A stretch of DNA of 31,347 nucleotides from Paramacrobiotus richtersi (taxonomy: Eukaryota; Tardigrada; Eutardigrada; Parachela; Macrobiotidae), in NCBI GenBank assembly GCA_034698045.1, contig JAQGAU010000315.1, positions 1 to 31,347 on the forward strand, read 5' to 3'. The translations under genes and the position numbers were made by a program. This document shows, piece by piece, positions 1-11,937 of this stretch. The notes beneath the pieces were generated by a model. The model did not search any database, was not told the DNA's origin, and saw only the letters and a program-made list of their open reading frames with translations. Each line of letters begins with the position of its first letter. Positions within the stretch are counted from its first letter, which is position 1.

Positions 1-158
1 TGCCTGTCGCGGGTGACGCGCTGGTATAATGGTGTTGCTGGCGTTGCGGCTGTTTCGAGCCATACCCAAGCAGCAACATTGCCTGACGCTGGCGTCGCGC
101 TTAAATAATGGGCTTGCAGGCGTCGCGGCTGTTGCCAGCCGCGCAGTTGTAATGGTGT
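1..158. repeat. Imperfect tandem repeat of about 79 bp, two copies
   Basis: Two diverged copies lie side by side, about 1-79 and 80-158. Both start with TGCCTG and share an ATAATGG block and a GGCTGTT block at matching offsets (about 27 and 106; 48 and 127). The GC-rich, GCTG-rich composition differs from the AT-rich DNA around it. It lies upstream of the first recognisable rGC-A exon, probably in an intron of that gene. It looks like a short minisatellite; its left end may lie outside the window. Confidence 0.5.
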
Positions 159-331
159 AAGCGCAACTGCCGTTTCTACAGTCGCTGTCGCTGCGACATT
201 GCGAAACAAACTTGTGTACCGATTGAGCCAGTCCTACTGCAGCAAGCCGCCGATTACAGTCGAAGTTCGTATCGTTTTATATTTTGTATTAATCCAACAA
301 TCTAGTTTTTGGTATGTGCATTATGTTGCAG

Positions 332-3300
332 TTATCATGTGCTGCACTCTGTATGATTCCATGAGGAGACTGCTGGTAAGACTGCAGCTACATGCATGAA
401 CATTTAACCGTGCCATATTAATTCAAAGATTATTATTCTTATTATACAATAATTGTAGGCGGATGCACATGACTTGAACATGACCAATGGGGATTTTGTA
501 AGAGCAAAGTGACGAAATTCATTACGCACTACTTCAGATTACGGCAATAGATGTGTTAATGCGGTCTGCGGAGGCGTTAGTGCATCTGCATCGGCAAACT
601 GTTACGTCAGAGTTTTTGCTTACTTTTACACCTATAACGTGTAAAGTTGTGATAGCGGCACCGTAAAACTTACGGAAACACGTGTTATTTTCTAACAACA
701 GGTGTTTATGATGCTGTACGAAGGGCAGATTCCTTTTGAGCCACCAATTGATGAATGGCGAAAAGATGATGAATACGACGATGTAAATAGCCCGCTAAAA
801 AAATCGCTGAAACAAAACCTGAGAATGAATGACATCATGATATTTGCAGCGAGTATATGAAGCATTAGACAACGTGTTTTTATTTCGAACACCAAAGATA
901 GACTGGACAAAGTTTCTCGCAACATCCCGCAAAGTTAACAAGCGACGGGAGGTCAAGTTTGTTACACCTTACCAAGAGGAACTCCTGGTAAATAATTATA
1001 TCAATTACCTTGCGTATGCATGCCTCACGATTGTTGGAAGTGCATACTGGTAATAGTTTTGTGCACCTTTAGCACAATGACTTTATCTTCCAATGCCACG
1101 AAGCCGTTGAGATGGGATCTCTGGTACACTACAACTAAACAAGTTCTCTATCGAAACATGGTTGTGATATTTTTTTTCACAAGGTCATCAACGAAACCTT
1201 GGCCGAAATGGACATCATCAGTACTGATCATATCGGCCGACACCTTTCTGTAGCTGATATGACGCGACGTTTAACCAACCGGACACACCAGCTCATGTTT
1301 GAGGACGTCTACATCACTCCGGCAGCGGAAAAGGAACCCATCTTGTGGGTGCAACAATTCGATTACGCCAGAAACGAAGCAATGGTAAAGGAGAGTAATT
1401 ATTCTTTATCGGCTGGAAACGGTTGACCTTTGAAGTTGTTCAGACTATCCTGCACTACTACTACAGGACCGAGAGCTACGAGTTCGTGGATCAAAACCGC
1501 ACATTTAAATGGCGAATTGGACAGGTGCCACCTGACCGGCCACTGTGCGGGCTTCACGGGGAGAAGTGCATTAATGGGCTCAGTATTGGCTTGATTGTCG
1601 GTGTGGTGACGGCGGTTGTCTTCCTGGCTGTTTCTGGTCTACTTAGCGGAATCATTTGGTAACCGTAACTCTTGACAAGTAGCATACCATGTTATACTGC
1701 CCGTTGTAGTCATATTAAGTAACTAGTAATAAACACGAACGCTGGTCATATTGATTTGCAGGTGTGAGCACAAAAATGGGAATATCAAGCGCACATGGTG
1801 GGTTGTGCTTCCGTCCGAGGTGGAACAAGCGGGGAGCGTGGTGGACATATCCAGAAGGAAATCTGTCATATCACGTTTTTCCCAACCCAGCCGGCGTGTT
1901 TGGGTGTTTGAGAAGAGAGTTGTGATGTTGCGCACTGTCATGGCTGTTAAGACCCCCCTTACGGAGGTTTCTAATAGACAGCCGAGTGTGAACACTGCAT
2001 TCGTCAATTTTCTGAACAATGTAAGTAGTCTGACAAGTAAGAAAACTGTGTAACCCGACGCAGTTAGTAGCGCCCAATAAAGCAGTGACTTTATCCCATA
2101 TTAGCTAGTATTCGTCACTGTACCGAGAAAAGTTTTCGTGGACAGGTTTCGAAACGAAAATAAACAGTTTATAATTCTGGTTATTTAGCCAGACTGTGCG
2201 TGTAATTCTAGGTAAAGCCCACTTATTTTACTTAACAGATTCGAAAAATGGATGGATCTAAAATCAACACGCTCTTAGGACTGGACACAACGAGCGTCCC
2301 ACCCGTTATGTTCTACCAGTGGTGCAAGCGCGGCTCGTTAGAGGATTTGTTACTGATGCGCGAACCGGACTGGGCACTGAAGTTGTCTCTTGTGCAAGAC
2401 CTAATTCAGGTACCAACCTTCTCCATCATATAGCCACTATGGGACATATATATAGACACGAAGAATAATGCATTAAGTGGACTTCCAAAGAGCCACTGTT
2501 TTATAAAAAATTAAAGGTTCTCTAACAAAGTTTAACCTTGGAAAGGGTCTTCGTCATATTCACAAATCCGGAATCAGGATGCACGGCAACCTGCGCCCGA
2601 CCAAGTGCCTTCTGGACAGCCACCTCAGCATGAAGATTTCAGATTATGCACACCAGGCAATTTGTCAGCTACTGACCAGTGAGACCAGTTATTCCTGCCC
2701 ATCGCTTCCTCATTGCTGGATGGCTCCGGAAGTTCTTCGCGGACACGTTTTACCAGCTGGTGATGTTTATGCATTTGGTGTAACCGTACAGCAGATCCTC
2801 ATGGGGTATCAATCTGTTGACATGAGTAGCACTGGACCTAACTGTAGCGCTCGTGCTATGCAACAGCTGGCTTTTACTGATGAACTAGAGCATGGAACAC
2901 TCTCGCCTTTCCTTAACCGGATCAAGCGATGTTGGCTTGAAGATCCCAGATTGCGCCCAAACATGTCTGAGATAGAAAAAGTATTCGCTGCCGCTACAGT
3001 TTCTGAAAGCCTTAAGGGGACGTTAATCGAGCGTGTAGTTCGATGGCTGAAAGCGTACAGCGAGATACTAGAGAAAGAAGTGGCCGAAAAGACCGCTCAA
3101 CTGCAGCTTGAACGAAGACGTGCTGATGAACTTTTGAGAGAAATGCTGCCTCCGTAAGTGAGATAATTGCATGCTGCCATGGCCTTTAGCGACTCATTAG
3201 AAAAGTTACAGGGAAATTGTGCGGAAGCTTCGCGAAGGTCTCCCGGTGGAACCGGAGTATGTGGATGAAGTGAGTGTATTGTTCAGTGACATTACTGGGT

Positions 3301-4070
3301 TTGCTGAATATGTTGCCGGCTATCCGCCCGAAGCGACGCTACATTTACTGCATAATACATACGTTCATTTCGATAAAGTTATCAGTACTGTATCGGTGTA
3401 CAAGCTGGAGACCATCGGAAGCAGTTACGTGGTATGAAGGCATAAAATGTTCCCAGAGTTACTTTCCGTATCAAAACTACATTTAGGCAGTGAGCGGACT
3501 GGTGGAGCGGATTGGGAACAGACACGCTTCAGAGATCTGTCGGTTAGCAATTTTATTACAAGAAGCTTTTCATCGCGCCATCGAAGATTCCCGGCTAGGA
3601 TTGTTGATTGGACTACATAGTGGACCGGTGGCCGTGGGTGTGGTCGGTTTGAAACGACCACGATACTGCTTGTAAGACCCATTCAGTTCTATCATATAGC
3701 TTCGTTTCTTTATCTTCCAGTAGCTCTTTTATCTGGCACATACGGAGTAACGGTATATACGCAAATCGAGAAGCTCGAGTCACGTGCGTTTAACCATGTA
3801 ATCATACAGATTCGGTGACACGGTGAATACCGCTTCTCGAATGGAGAGTAACGGGCTTCCAGGGAGAATCCACGTCAGTCCGGATATGGTACCATTAGTC
3901 GAAATGTTTGGTCACATTCTCGAACGCCGTGGAAGTATGGAGATCAAGGTAGATGTTTGCTTGAAAGCTAGCTATAGGAGAGCTTTATAAAGGTTTTAAT
4001 GTCTGTAACCCTGTATGCTAACCTGTTCCAGGGAAAAGGCAGAATTTCCACTTATTGGCTGGTTGGTTAG
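332..4070 (+). CDS. Receptor guanylate cyclase-like protein rGC-A, 5' end missing
   Basis: Divergent membrane receptor guanylate cyclase; the first exons (signal peptide and outer ectodomain lobe) lie left of the window. Exons: 332-375, 459-497, 702-782, 850-987, 1073-1123, 1184-1384, 1444-1658, 1762-2020, 2239-2409, 2546-3153, 3212-3431, 3487-3671, 3810-3948, 4032-4070 (stop TAG). Phases agree at every junction. Visible parts are the membrane-proximal ANF-receptor lobe ([15 protein letters not shown]), the juxtamembrane PPDRPLCG motif, one membrane span (exon 1444-1658), a kinase homology domain with HGN in place of HRD, a dimerisation helix ending EMLPPE, and a cyclase domain ([23 protein letters not shown]) ending [12 protein letters not shown]. 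The second metal-binding Asp of the usual IGDAYM is Ser (IGSSYV, codon 3420-3422); the first Asp (3288-3290) and the base-recognition Glu and Cys remain. It is likely inactive as a homodimer. Ectodomain exon lengths 44, 39, 138 and 51 match the downstream paralogs. The acceptor at 2545 has a weak pyrimidine tract. Confidence 0.85.
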
Positions 4071-5928
4071 AGCATTGATGTTTGGCTATGGGTAGCCAAC
4101 ATCTGATTCGTGCCAGAAAGACGAATTTCAAACTTTGCACAATTTTGGACTGAAGACAACAATCGGATCTGCTCTTCCCCAGTTTTTTTCTGTGCACTTC
4201 GTGCTTGTTAGTTGTTCGTATTCTGCGCGCGTTGACTTTGGTTCGGTTAGATTGGATGACCTTTTAGTGGCTGATTGATACAATACAAGTATGAATTGAA
4301 AAAATTTTGGACTGAACAGTGTTTATACCGATAGCTTGGGTAGGGGGCGTTTCTTCAGGTGTATATTCAGCAACTCAACGAGAAGCTGAGAGTGACGTAG
4401 TCTTTCTCAAGTTTTCCAAAGCAAGCCGGGAATTTCCATCAGCCGACTACAGAAAAAGCCTGCAAAGGTTCAAAGAGATTATATAGTAGAATGCTTGTAC
4501 CGGTATTTGCCGTTGGAAACCAGCAGGCAAGAAACTTAGGAATAAGGCTAATTTAAGCTGGCGCCTTATTTGATGAAGGTCGATCGACACGTTCTCGAAC
4601 TGGCAATGGCATGTTTGAGTACCGTGATAAGCTCAATGAAGCTAATTTAAGAAAGCGCCGTACTTGAAATGTTACACACCTCACAGTTTCGCTCCGTGCC
4701 GTCTTGACAGCGGTTGAATTACTGAACTGCGCAGAAGTATCGGTGGATGATGTGTACTCCTGTACTGCTTTCCTGATTGTGAGAAAGAAACAATATTTCG
4801 CTGAATCAGAGGCATGGTACCATGAGTCTTTTAAACCATTGATCAGCCATGCAGAAGCCGCAAAGGTCAAAGCTTTTCTTCGACGACAGTCGGAAATTCC
4901 AGTGCTACCGAACAATCTCGTATGATTGATAGCTCCTTCTAGGAGAGAAGAAAGTTGAACTTACCACAGTCGATCGATTAATGAAATTGAACGGCATGCG
5001 TGCATAAAAAGCCAGAGTTTCCTGTTCCGAGAGTGCATACTTTTGTTGGCATTGTTGAATGGTATTCAATGAACACGCAGCATCAAGCATAAAATATTTT
5101 CACCTGCTGCAGGATTTGCGAGCATGATGCCAAGAACTTACTTTCTACGAGACAGGCAACACGTTTCAATGTGTAACTAGTTTACATCTGCTGTTACACA
5201 TGAACCTGTGCGGCAGATCAATCGCGACAACAATTTCATCTTAAACATCGCCAATCATTGATTACCAAAAAATAACATTTTCACTCACTTCACACTAGAC
5301 GAGCTACAGATGCAGTAAACGGAAACGAGCAGGGAAAGAAAACAGTAAGATGCACAATAGGCGGTCAGAAGACAGTTGAATAAGTTTTTTCATTTTTCTC
5401 TCTGACTGCTTTACGAAGACATGCTGCTTCTCACGCCAGATTTATGCAAAAAAAACTGCCTAGCTTTGGTGTTGTTGAACTGTTTAACGCATACGACTTT
5501 ATGGTACGGTATTTGTTTATCTGTAAATTGTGTTTACGAAACAATCTGAAATTCCGTGTGTTTTCAAATGGCTGCCGAAATAATCTATAGTACCATACTG
5601 TAATAGCAAATACTGCAAACCAAATACCAGAATTTTCCGCAAACCAAACGGATATAAGAAGGTGGTTTCCCGCCTACAGTTTCGCCCACTAAGTAAGTTA
5701 ATCCAGTCTGGACTTTCGTGCTGCAGTCGTTAATATCCTAATCTCGTGGAACTTGTAGTTTTAACATTAGCTGTGTGCGTGCAGTATGGCAGTGTTGTTG
5801 TTGCAGTCGTCAATCCATTACACATTTCCGTGTCGTTCACAACCAGTGCATGCAACACCTGCTCCGTGTGCCGCATTTGAACATCAAGATCCGCGATTTT
5901 TCAGAGAACAACACTACCTTAATTAGCG
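4071..5928. other. Intergenic region between rGC-A and rGC-B
   Basis: No recognised gene. The first half holds short diverged direct repeats: AATTTTGGACTGAA at 4141 and 4303, and GCTAATTTAAG followed by GCGCC at 4547 and 4641. It also holds two open stretches on + with protein-like composition (about 4319-4489 and 4704-4925) that match no family I know. The second half is AT-rich. A TATAAG at 5653 is a possible but unsupported promoter element about 275 bp before the rGC-B start codon. No convincing AATAAA follows the rGC-A stop. Confidence 0.5.
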
Positions 5929-8900
5929 ATGCGAGTAATATCCATTTATTTTTTTGTTCTTTTCAATTTATCGGCGGGAGTCTTTGGTTTTGTTAATGTG
6001 ACATTGATGGTCTATGGAACCTGGCCGCCATATTTGGTGCAGTCGCTTCCCTTTATGGGACCGGGATTTGACTTGGCTGTTCAGCAAGTGCAGGAGACCT
6101 TCCGGGATACTTTTGGCATGTCGCGGATGTATGTGTCCAGTAAGAATGTCAAGGACTGTGTGGACAGCGGAGCATATTTCACCGATGTGGTTGACTATTA
6201 TTACCGGCATGCGGGCAACACAACAAGCAGCGCGCACGAACAGTACATACTAATACTTATTTATTCTGGTAAGTTCTGGAAATAATTTGATAAACACTGA
6301 TCATATCAAAATTACACTGGTAAATCTGTTGATAGGTTGTGATGATTCACCAATGTTTGCGGAGTTAGGAAGAGGTACTTTTTTGTAGTTCGGCATATAA
6401 TAATGTAAAACTGCCTACTTATCGGCTTATGACCGTTCTTTTGCAGAATGGAACATCGTGGTGGCTTCTTGGTAAGTCGCTTCTTATGTACACTGTACAG
6501 TACTTTTGGTCTTTGGGTGTACGACTACTTATTTATCTTCCTAGTGAGGCTTAAGATAAAAAATCCGAATGTAATAATAACAAAATTCTGAACTTGTTTT
6601 TAGCAACACACAGTTAAAAGAGCAGTGAATACAAATTGATTACGGACTTCATTTTTGGTCCGACGGTTAGGCATATAATCGTAATATCTCTACAGCCCTG
6701 TCCAAACGCTATAATTCCGCCATGGTGTGGTAAAACCCATGTGAATAACATCATTCTTTGTGTAACAGAGATACTCAAACTCAAACAAAGCCCCAGTTTA
6801 GCAAACATATTTGTGTTTCTTTAAAACTTGAATATTGTGCGCAAAATAATCGTTTGTGGAAACGACTTGAGTCAACACATAATATTTGCGAACAGACAGC
6901 AGTTTTTGCTAACTGTGTGATCAGTCAATGTATCTAATACGAATGACCCAGCAATTTATTTGTCGTTGGTTGTATTATTTACAAGTTACAACACCTACCA
7001 GCATTTGCATTTGGGAATATCCCTGGCAAACAAGTGTTTTTTCTTGTTAAAAATGGTACCTATTACACAGGCGCGCGTATATATGATCGACATAAAACAA
7101 CTGTTTTCGCACAGCATCCAGTTTTCTTGGAAAGATAGCGAAAGCAAAACAAAACTATTGTTGCTAACTGGCATTAAAAACGGTTATTCACCAGATCTTC
7201 ACATAAAAAAATGTTTTCGCAGTATTTCGAAAATTACATTAAACATTAACTATAGAAGTAGTTACCGTAGAGGTAGTAACTTTAACAGATACAATAATTG
7301 TACACGTATGTATGGGATAATGTTTCTAGCTTTAGGGGTAATTTGCACAAGTAGCGTATCCAAAACACCGATAACGAAGCTATTATATCACGTTTCTTAA
7401 ACTATTCCCAGCAGGTTACATAACTAATTGTGCATTCTTCTGAAGCGGGACAACATTCTCCAATCTGCGCGATCGATACCGTTTCCCCACGACTATTGCA
7501 GCCGGACCGGTTCAATACGATCTGCACGCATCGGCCATTCTGGATTTGTGCATCCGGTACAACTGGACGACCATCGGCTATGTCTACGATCTTTCCCAAC
7601 TAAATCCGTTCAATCTCCGTTCTTATCAGCGCGTCAACGCCTTCTTTCGTCTTCACGCCCCGGAAATCCGCATCAATCCGTTTTCCGTGCAGGATCCCAA
7701 CCGTTACAGAGAGTTTAATTATGATTTGCTCCTTAACCGGATTGCTCACAGTTCACGTGGTATGTGATACAGCGTGACCAAAGAATGCACAAAGATTTTA
7801 ATCATATTCTGGTTTGATTAGTAATGTTTGTCTCCGCACCTCCGTGGGTGACAAGGGAAATCATGGTAAGTAAAGGATACTTATAAGCTCATTGTCCTTC
7901 GAAATGTTTTGCACGGAAACCCAACAGTACTGCACACGAGACAGTAATATACTTAGTTTCTACAAATTACTGTGTTGCAGATCCGAGCGTATCTTCGTAA
8001 TCAAACGAACGGGGAATATGTAAGAGACAGACCTGGATTTTTCCCCATGAGACGTCTCATTGCTTATTGTATTGTGCTGCTCTTTTCCAAGGTCTGGTTC
8101 ACAGTGGATCTCAATGAACACTCACTGGGGCCGATGACTTGGCAAAAGTTTGAAGTCGATGATGAGGTAATTTAATGTTCCGCTTGTGCCCTGTAAAGTA
8201 CGCATTTACGATCAACTAAAAGGAAAAAAATACTAACACAGGATCCAGGTTATCATATGATAGAGCAGACACTTCAGAACTGCATTACATCGATTTACAG
8301 ATTGCTAAAGCGGCTTTCGCCGGCATGTTTCAAGTAATCAACTGTTGGGATTACGGCTCAGAAATTGATAAGCTGCGAAGATACTGGAAAGAGCACACGA
8401 GAATTGATTATAACTCCACATATCCTGGACAAAATGGTGTAAGATTAGCTTTATTACAGATCAAGAAGGTGGAGCGATGCCTATGCTATAATTCTGTTCT
8501 GTAATTTATTTAACAGCCGAATGAATTCACGATTACAGCATACGGTTTGGTACACGTGCTAGCTCAGGTGAGCAAATTCCATAGTTCCATTTCATACAAA
8601 GTTCCTGTGAATTCGAAGTAAGCAAACCATTTGCGAAAATGCAAACTGGGACAAAATATATTAACACGCACTGTTCCTTCCATACAGTGGTTTATTAGGC
8701 GGCGCTTATATTATACTATTCGAAGTAGAAGTATGTGTACTCACACTAGTCTCACAGAATGCAGACCTGTTTTTTACATTTTACATTTTTACATTTTTAC
8801 TCACACAACAGGCTATCAACGAAAGCGTTCATTTCGGGGATGATACAACCGATGCTAAAACGTTGGTCAAGCGGATGCAGAATCGGCAGTTCATCGTTCC

Positions 8901-11900
8901 TGCTACGGGAGCCTTTCGTATTGATAAGTACGGTGAACGACAGAACAAGGTGTGCATCAACGGTTTTAATACCGCTACCGGCCAGTTCGAGGTATCAAAC
9001 TATTCTGTCCTGTAATCTTTTCACTAATAATGATATCATACAAAACATTTGCAGACAAAACTGTTTTGTGATTTCACCAACACAAAACTTACAGTTGTAC
9101 CCAACACCACCGTCCAATGGCGAACGTTTACCGGCGACCCACCATGGAGTGAACCCTGGTGTGGTTTTACGGGCGATGCTCGACGCTGCTATGATTCAGG
9201 TACAAAGGCACTATCGAATAACCAATATTTGCGACTGATTTGTGTGTTATTTCGGTTTGATTCCGTGTTTTACAGGTAATCTCCCCGTAGCTGCTGGTGT
9301 ACTGGGAGCACTTGCCGCTGCTTTGATTATCCTAAAGGTTGCAGCTTCCCTACTGTATGTCACTAGTACTCCAACTTCTGAAACTACCAATATGATCAGC
9401 AGATGTCCCGTGCTTATAGAAAACGTAACGCTCAAGAAAACTACGATCTGTGGTGGAAGATCTCACCTCATTCGGTACTTAACCAAGAAAACCTAAAGAC
9501 CGGCCATGGCGTAGGGATGATAGCTGGAAAAGAACAGCTGGTATGGATCTGTGGCTACAACCGCCTACAGGGTTCCACATTTCCAGACAAACATGCCGGC
9601 TACATCTTGCACAAAGTAAGCATGCCACACGCCCACTGAAAGCAATTCAACGAGTGCAATTCTAGGTTAATCGTAGCTTCGCACGTTCTCGCATACCAAT
9701 ATCACTCGACTGATTGGAATCGCTCCCAGCGAGCAGTGTTTACTGTTTATCAGCGAATACGCCGAAAAGGGCAGTCTGGACGATGCGCTGCGAACGAACG
9801 CTCTACACGACTGGGAACTGCGGAGTAGTTTATCGTTTGACCTTGTTGAAGTATAAAAGCCACCAAACAGAGATATGCAAAGAGAAACTGAACGCTTCTT
9901 TTTAGGGTTTATTTACCATTCACCATTCCGCTTTGAGGAGACATGGGCATCTGTCATTAACGAAATGTTTAGTAAATAAGAGATTCGTGCTGAAAATTTC
10001 GGGATTGGGATACAGAGATATTTTGCGGGATGTTGGTAACGAAAAAACAGCCAAAACCGGCACAAGCGAGTCCCTATGCACCGCACCTGAACTGCTTAAA
10101 AGAACGAACGCAGAATGGAGTGCAGTGGCGACGGCTGCCAGCGATGTTTATGCTTTTGCCAGTATTGTGCATTTTCTTCTACCGGAGCATGTCTTCAAGG
10201 GAATTCAGGAGAGACACGCCGACCATGCGTTTCCAAAAGGTTTGGCATGCTTGTTTTCACAATCCCGTATACCCGCTGTATATAACGTGTTGTTAGGAAT
10301 TTCCACTAGAAAAGCCTCCATCTTTAATGAATTTCAAGCACTCCTGATTAAATGCCGCGACAGTGATCCTGCAAAACGACCGACCATAGACACAATAAGA
10401 ACTATGTGCCAAAGCAGCTTTGGAATCAATAATCGCAATTTTACGGAGAAAATACTTTTGAGATTGGAAAGATATGCTAACCAGTTGGAGGATGCGGTGG
10501 GGGATCGAACTCAAGAGCTCCTAAAGGAAACGGAAGCGAATGAAGCTTTGTTAACTGAACTACTTCCAAGGTATATTATTTCTTAACAGAAACTGCGTGT
10601 ATTGCACAAGGCATGCAGAACAGACCCGTCAAGCCTAATGTTTATTTGATGAATGAAAAACATGTCTTATAGGCAGCTTGTCTTCCGATTAAGGACTGAA
10701 AAAATAATTAGGCCGGAACATTTCGAGTGCATCTCCTTATTATTCTCTTACATTGCCGGCTTCACCGAATTCGTCATCCAGAACTCCAACTCGCCGTTAG
10801 CCATTGTGCGCTTCCTGGACCAAATGTTCTTATCCCTTGACGGCGTTGTCAGCCTGTATGATGTGTACAAAGTGGAAACCATCAACGATAGCTGCATGGT
10901 AATCTGAGTTTATAAAACATAAATTTTAGGATCTTGATTCGCACAGGCCGCACGTAACTTAGCTGACAGAATGATCAAAATGTTTATGTCTCATGCAGCA
11001 TAAGTCTTGTCCTTTTATCTATCAGCGTACTGTGAAGATCATGTAACGAATAGAATGAACGCATCTCATCTATGATGGTATACCAGTTAATTGGTTACAA
11101 GGTGGCAAGTGGCCTTCCAGAACCCAATGGACATCGGCATGCTCTGGAGATCTGTTTCTGTGCTTTGGGTTTCCGAGAAACCTTCCGTGATGTTGGCCAA
11201 TCGCTGAGTCTGGCAATCAAAATAGGAATCAACACAGGTACTGACGGAGTTATTATCCAGACTGATCTGACTATTATCATAGACCAGTCTAAGCTTAAAT
11301 TATGTAAAGCAAAGGAACGACACGGACATTTACCGGTTGTGTATCGCTTAACCGTTGTTACCGTTTTAGGTCCTTGTGTAGCGGGAATCGTCGGAAGAAC
11401 TAGACCACGATATTGTCTGTACGTCTTATGGATGATCGTGACTTGTAAATGTATTCATACAGTTTAAGCTTTCGCGCGAATATGCCATCGGATGACTATC
11501 GCACATCTTCGGTTGTTTCAGCTGCTGTAAGCAATGAATGTACAGGTTCGGGGATACGATTAATACGGCATCTCGTGTTGCTTCCCATAATACCGACTGG
11601 ACCATACAGATCACCAGTGCCACGAAACAACTGCTTCTGGATACGCCAATCATGACGGAATACCGCGGTAAAGTATTGTTAAAGGTGCGGTTGGTATGCA
11701 GAGTGTAGGATTCGAATTGGTTAAGTACTGCACTACATTTGGGATTTACCGTTCTATTTCAAACTTACTGACTGCATTCTTCGTTAAATCGGATTCGGCA
11801 TATAGAACAGGAGTATGGTGAGGAAAACTCAAAACACCATACGACAACACGCTGCGTTCAGATTTGTAGTGGTCATTCTAGTTGCGATCTGTTTGTTGCA

Positions 11901-11937
11901 GGGAAAAGGAGAATGGGATATATATTGTGTACTATAG
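5929..11937 (+). CDS. Receptor guanylate cyclase-like protein rGC-B (1010 aa)
   Basis: Complete receptor guanylate cyclase-like gene, first of the direct tandem trio. Exons: 5929-6268, 6336-6374, 6447-6471, 7446-7759, 7822-7865, 7981-8019, 8092-8166, 8301-8438, 8517-8567, 8812-8991, 9055-9199, 9276-9354, 9420-9615, 9677-9850, 9906-10239, 10297-10570, 10673-10898, 11102-11237, 11370-11418, 11546-11684, 11902-11937. They join in frame (3033 nt). Residues: signal peptide 1-20, ANF-receptor ectodomain to about 463, membrane span about 466-489, kinase homology domain from about 490 (HGH for HRD, GLG for DFG; ATP-binding Lys not seen), dimerisation helix ending LLTELLPR about 815, cyclase domain 816-1010 with no tail. 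The first metal-binding Asp is Tyr (FSYIAGF, codon 10749-10751, residue 842); the second is kept (INDSCM, D888), as are the base-recognition Glu (YKVET) and Cys (PRYCLFGDTINTASR). By family it would bind an extracellular ligand and affect cGMP; catalysis alone is doubtful. The exon 13/14 intron of the paralogs is absent. The first large intron, 6472-7445, holds no recognised gene. Confidence 0.88.
8770..8801. repeat. Short T-rich tandem repeat in intron 9 of rGC-B
   Basis: Three to four tandem copies of a 7-8 bp TTTTTACA-like unit lie directly before the acceptor at 8811. They probably serve as the polypyrimidine tract for that exon and may vary in length between individuals. The equivalent introns of the two paralogs do not show it. 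Confidence 0.5.
10240..10296 (+). other. 57-bp in-frame intron in the rGC-B kinase homology domain
   Basis: It has a GTTTGG donor and a TTGTTAG acceptor, and its length is a multiple of three with no stop in the reading frame, so retention would add 19 residues. I call it an intron because the homologous intron in rGC-D is 62 bp and must be removed to keep the frame, and because the flanks then align (K|GISTRKAS, K|GVSIRKAT, R|GLSTRKPS). Confidence 0.75.

Noticed and set aside
4553-4915. 120-codon open frame on the minus strand
   Set aside because: Overlaps the + strand stretch in antisense, has no recognised motif, and its Ser/Arg/Ala-rich translation is typical of a shadow frame.
6960-7400. 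146-codon open frame on + inside the large intron 3 of rGC-B
   Set aside because: AT-rich, Ile/Lys/Asn/Ser-heavy translation without domain motifs, lying wholly within an intron whose flanking exons join perfectly; most likely a chance frame.
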